Below are positions 61,368-64,000 of a stretch of DNA of 64,000 nucleotides, in pieces. The notes under the pieces are model-generated. The model did not search any database. It had not been told where the DNA came from and saw only the letters and a program-made list of their open reading frames with translations. Location: NCBI GenBank assembly GCA_003024785.1, contig PUQB01000248.1, forward strand, positions 62,001 through 126,000. The letters run 5' to 3'. The DNA comes from Selaginella tamariscina (Eukaryota > Streptophyta > Lycopodiopsida > Selaginellales > Selaginellaceae). Position numbers and translations under genes: made by a program. How positions within the stretch are numbered: the first letter of the stretch is position 1; each line of letters begins with the position of its first letter.

Positions 61368-64000
61368 TTTTATATGATATACTTATTCTCTTGTCACACA
61401 AATATAAAAATTTCTTTTAAAAACAATGTTAATAATAGTAACATTATAACAATAAACCGATGTATATCAGCAATTAATAATTTTTCATTTTCTGTTGATT
61501 TTTATTTTTATTTTTTCTTAAAACTTAACTCTTTTTAATATTTTATTATAAGAAAGTTGTTAATGAAAATACTAAAAGAAGTTTTTAATGAAAATATTAA
61601 AATGATTGACATATTTACATATCTTCTTTCATTATTCATTATTATTCTTTGATTTTAAATTAATTTAACCAATAAAGTACATATTAAGTTTAAAAATAGT
61701 TTTTTAAAGACGACTTTATTAATTATATCAAATTTATTAAATGAACGGTAGTGGATAGTAAGCATGTTTGTAAGTGTACACTTGACATAGTACTTTATGT
61801 GTGTGTATAATGTATCTTAACATCGTATGTGTGCATGGCGTACATGCATATATATATATATATATATATAGCATATATACATGCATATGAAGTAGTTGTT
61901 AGTTTTAACTATTGCTATAATGTCCAACGAAAATAGTGTGTGTTAACTTTGATGTTACTTATATTGTGATTTAATGCTATATTTAGATAATATAATAACA
62001 CACAAGATATACATATAAACATTTGACCATATTTCAACATATATATAGACAAATGTTTACAAATAGGGAGTTATATGTTGTCCAAATTTGTATTATTGTC
62101 TTATATCAATGTTAAAATGATAATAATAATAATTATTATTATTATTTTAAATAAAGTATTATAAATGTAAACAGTGATTTCATATAATATTTGATATATA
62201 TGTCACAGAATAAGTGAATAATGCCAAAGAAGTACATATAAAACTTAAGGTAAATGCCCTGGCTCATCAAATAGATTTTTTTAATGTTGTTTTTTTTTAC
62301 CTTTTTATTATAACATGAGCTGTTATTTTTTTTTTTAAAGTTAATTAAATAAACAATTAATTTATTTGTATTAGTGCTTAACTAGGGAAAAGGCAATGCC
62401 GAGTGAGTTAAGGCGTTTCAAAACACACACAGATACGTATGTTTGTCCCTGTGCGTGGGTGTTATGTATATATGGATATATAAATATGTGTACATACATA
62501 AAATGTGTATCTGTACCTTATTTTGTCTGTGTTTCCTACGAAAATATATACTACAAAGATATATTTAAAAGCGTGTTCAAAGTATATTTAAAAGTCCTTT
62601 TAATTAAGACATTGTTTTACTTTTAAATTATTTCATAGTTAATATTTTAATACGAAGGACATCAATATGTTTATATCCTGATACTCTGTAGTTATTACTG
62701 TCTTTTAGAAATTAATAATATCTTGAATATAAAGTTTATTTAGATGTATTTTTAATCTCTTCCATACTTATGTAATTATACTACTATGCTAATGTATGTA
62801 TATAGTTCGTAATGTTAATCATATGTTGATACAATTGTATATTTTAGTTAAAACAATGTATTAAATACTATGTATTTATGAATATATATACTCAATAATT
62901 ATGTGGCTGATAGTTCTTATTTGCAGTTATATTCTCATGTTTACACAACCTTGAAGAAACTATTTAATTTTCGATCGAATAAATTTTATTTAGCATGAAA
63001 ACATAAGAAGTAAAAGTGTGATGGACTCTGTTACTGTAACATAATATTATTACAAGCTGATTAACTATTATGTATTAATCAATAAACCTATTTGACCATT
63101 AGTTATAATTAACAATATTATCTCAATATCTTAAAAACAAGGTACTTAATACAAGCTCATTAAAATATTTATATTAATCAATAAACGTAAATTAACAATA
63201 TTATTTATATACTTCATTTTCTTTGGTGCAAACGTCATGAATATTGTCTCAACAATGGCAACATGATAATCTAATTTGTTTAATAATTACTTAATAATAC
63301 ATGTTAGTTATAGAAAAGTTTAATCGTTATTTAACATTATTAATATTAAAAATAGGTTTGAAATAACTATGTTGTGTGTGTATACATATATCTTTTGCTG
63401 TGTTCATACTGACAAAAAAAATATTTCCGACGGTAATATGGGGACGGGTTTTAGCTGCCACTAATCAACGTTGTAAATTAATAATTTAATAAACGAGACT
63501 TTAATTATTATATATAAAGTTTAATGTTTAATTTAAGGAGCTAAACTTTATTTTTTAAATTGTATTTGTTTATTAGTTTTATAGGATACTTGGCAAGGAG
63601 AAACTTGATGGAAAACATATATATTAATAATTATAATATCTCTCTCTATATATAATTAAAGATCCCTCACTGCAAAGTCAACATTCTAAAGTTTATTTTT
63701 ATTAAAAATTCTACAACTAAAAAAAATTTAGTTTTTTTTTTTGTTTATTAAATTAAATTTTCCACTTGGCGTTAAGCATACCATCCTCATCACACAACAG
63801 TGAAAATTTTAGTTTGTATTTAATCTAATTTTATTTTATTTTGAGTTTTTATGAAAGGAAGCTGAGGATTTTATACAACATTTTAATAACTAACGAACGA
63901 ATTTATTAAAATTACTGAACAGATATTTTAAGAAAGATAAATTTCAATACCAACTATTAATTATACAGAAAACTTAATTATTAGATACCCTCTCGACAAG

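Larger units (their letters stand above)
58215..64000. other. Gene-free AT-rich duplicated flank
   Basis: No credible gene in 5.8 kb. Stretches correspond to unit A's flank: 58600-58720 to 12070-12260, 59870-61900 to about 10480-12060, 62900-63025 to 17640-17830, and 63040-63990 to 14140-15420. Microsatellites are frequent (AC at about 58908-58938; GT near 59020 and 59970). About 58730-59500 has no partner that I noticed. Confidence 0.6.

Overview
The window looks like land-plant nuclear DNA, probably from a bryophyte. It is very AT-rich and microsatellite-rich. Its genes have short GT-AG introns. It holds plant-type gene pieces (the SPB1 tail, a PLAT-domain membrane protein, LRR-Roc-COR GTPases whose C-terminal block resembles the moss-type family), Copia-like LTR fossils, and a shard of organellar large-subunit rRNA. 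The species cannot be read from the sequence.

Layout. 1-2140: unrecognised minus-strand coding remnant. 2990-15480: unit A, made of an SPB1 3'-exon copy, an upstream block, LRR-Roc-COR gene copy A (4903-8518, +), a long AT-rich flank with a conserved 54-nt exon, and a minus-strand PLAT-domain gene (12491-13613). 15486-17200: fossil Copia fragment. 18245-45342: unit B, a second SPB1/upstream block/LRR-Roc-COR copy, split by large insertions: a 7.9 kb DNA transposon (19937-27807), then a nested stack of LTR elements (28935-44245). 45343-48845: two ~0.5 kb inverted arms bracketing LRR-Roc-COR copy C (-). 49240-56985: copies D (-) and E (+), head to head. 56986-64000: gene-free flank resembling that of unit A, carrying the organellar rRNA shard.

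The most interesting object is the transposon at 19937-27807. It has a 9-bp target duplication, imperfect terminal inverted repeats, and two divergent spliced genes. One encodes a Mutator-like transposase (GCM/FLYWCH-like zinc region, DDE with CxxH, SWIM finger). The other encodes a ParB-domain/N4-N6-type DNA methyltransferase fusion. Between them lies a 12-unit array of ~22-bp palindromes at ~39-bp spacing; half-sites of the same motif recur just inside both ends. GAATATTC motifs, one pair forming a perfect heat-shock-element layout, also lie near both ends. I infer a transposon that carries its own DNA-binding methylase and a cognate parS-like or methylation-target array.

Caveat: nearly every coding region, including otherwise well-preserved ones, is broken by single-base indels, several in homopolymers. 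Either the region is uniformly decaying or the assembly keeps long-read indel errors. Reads or RNA would be needed before calling genes dead.
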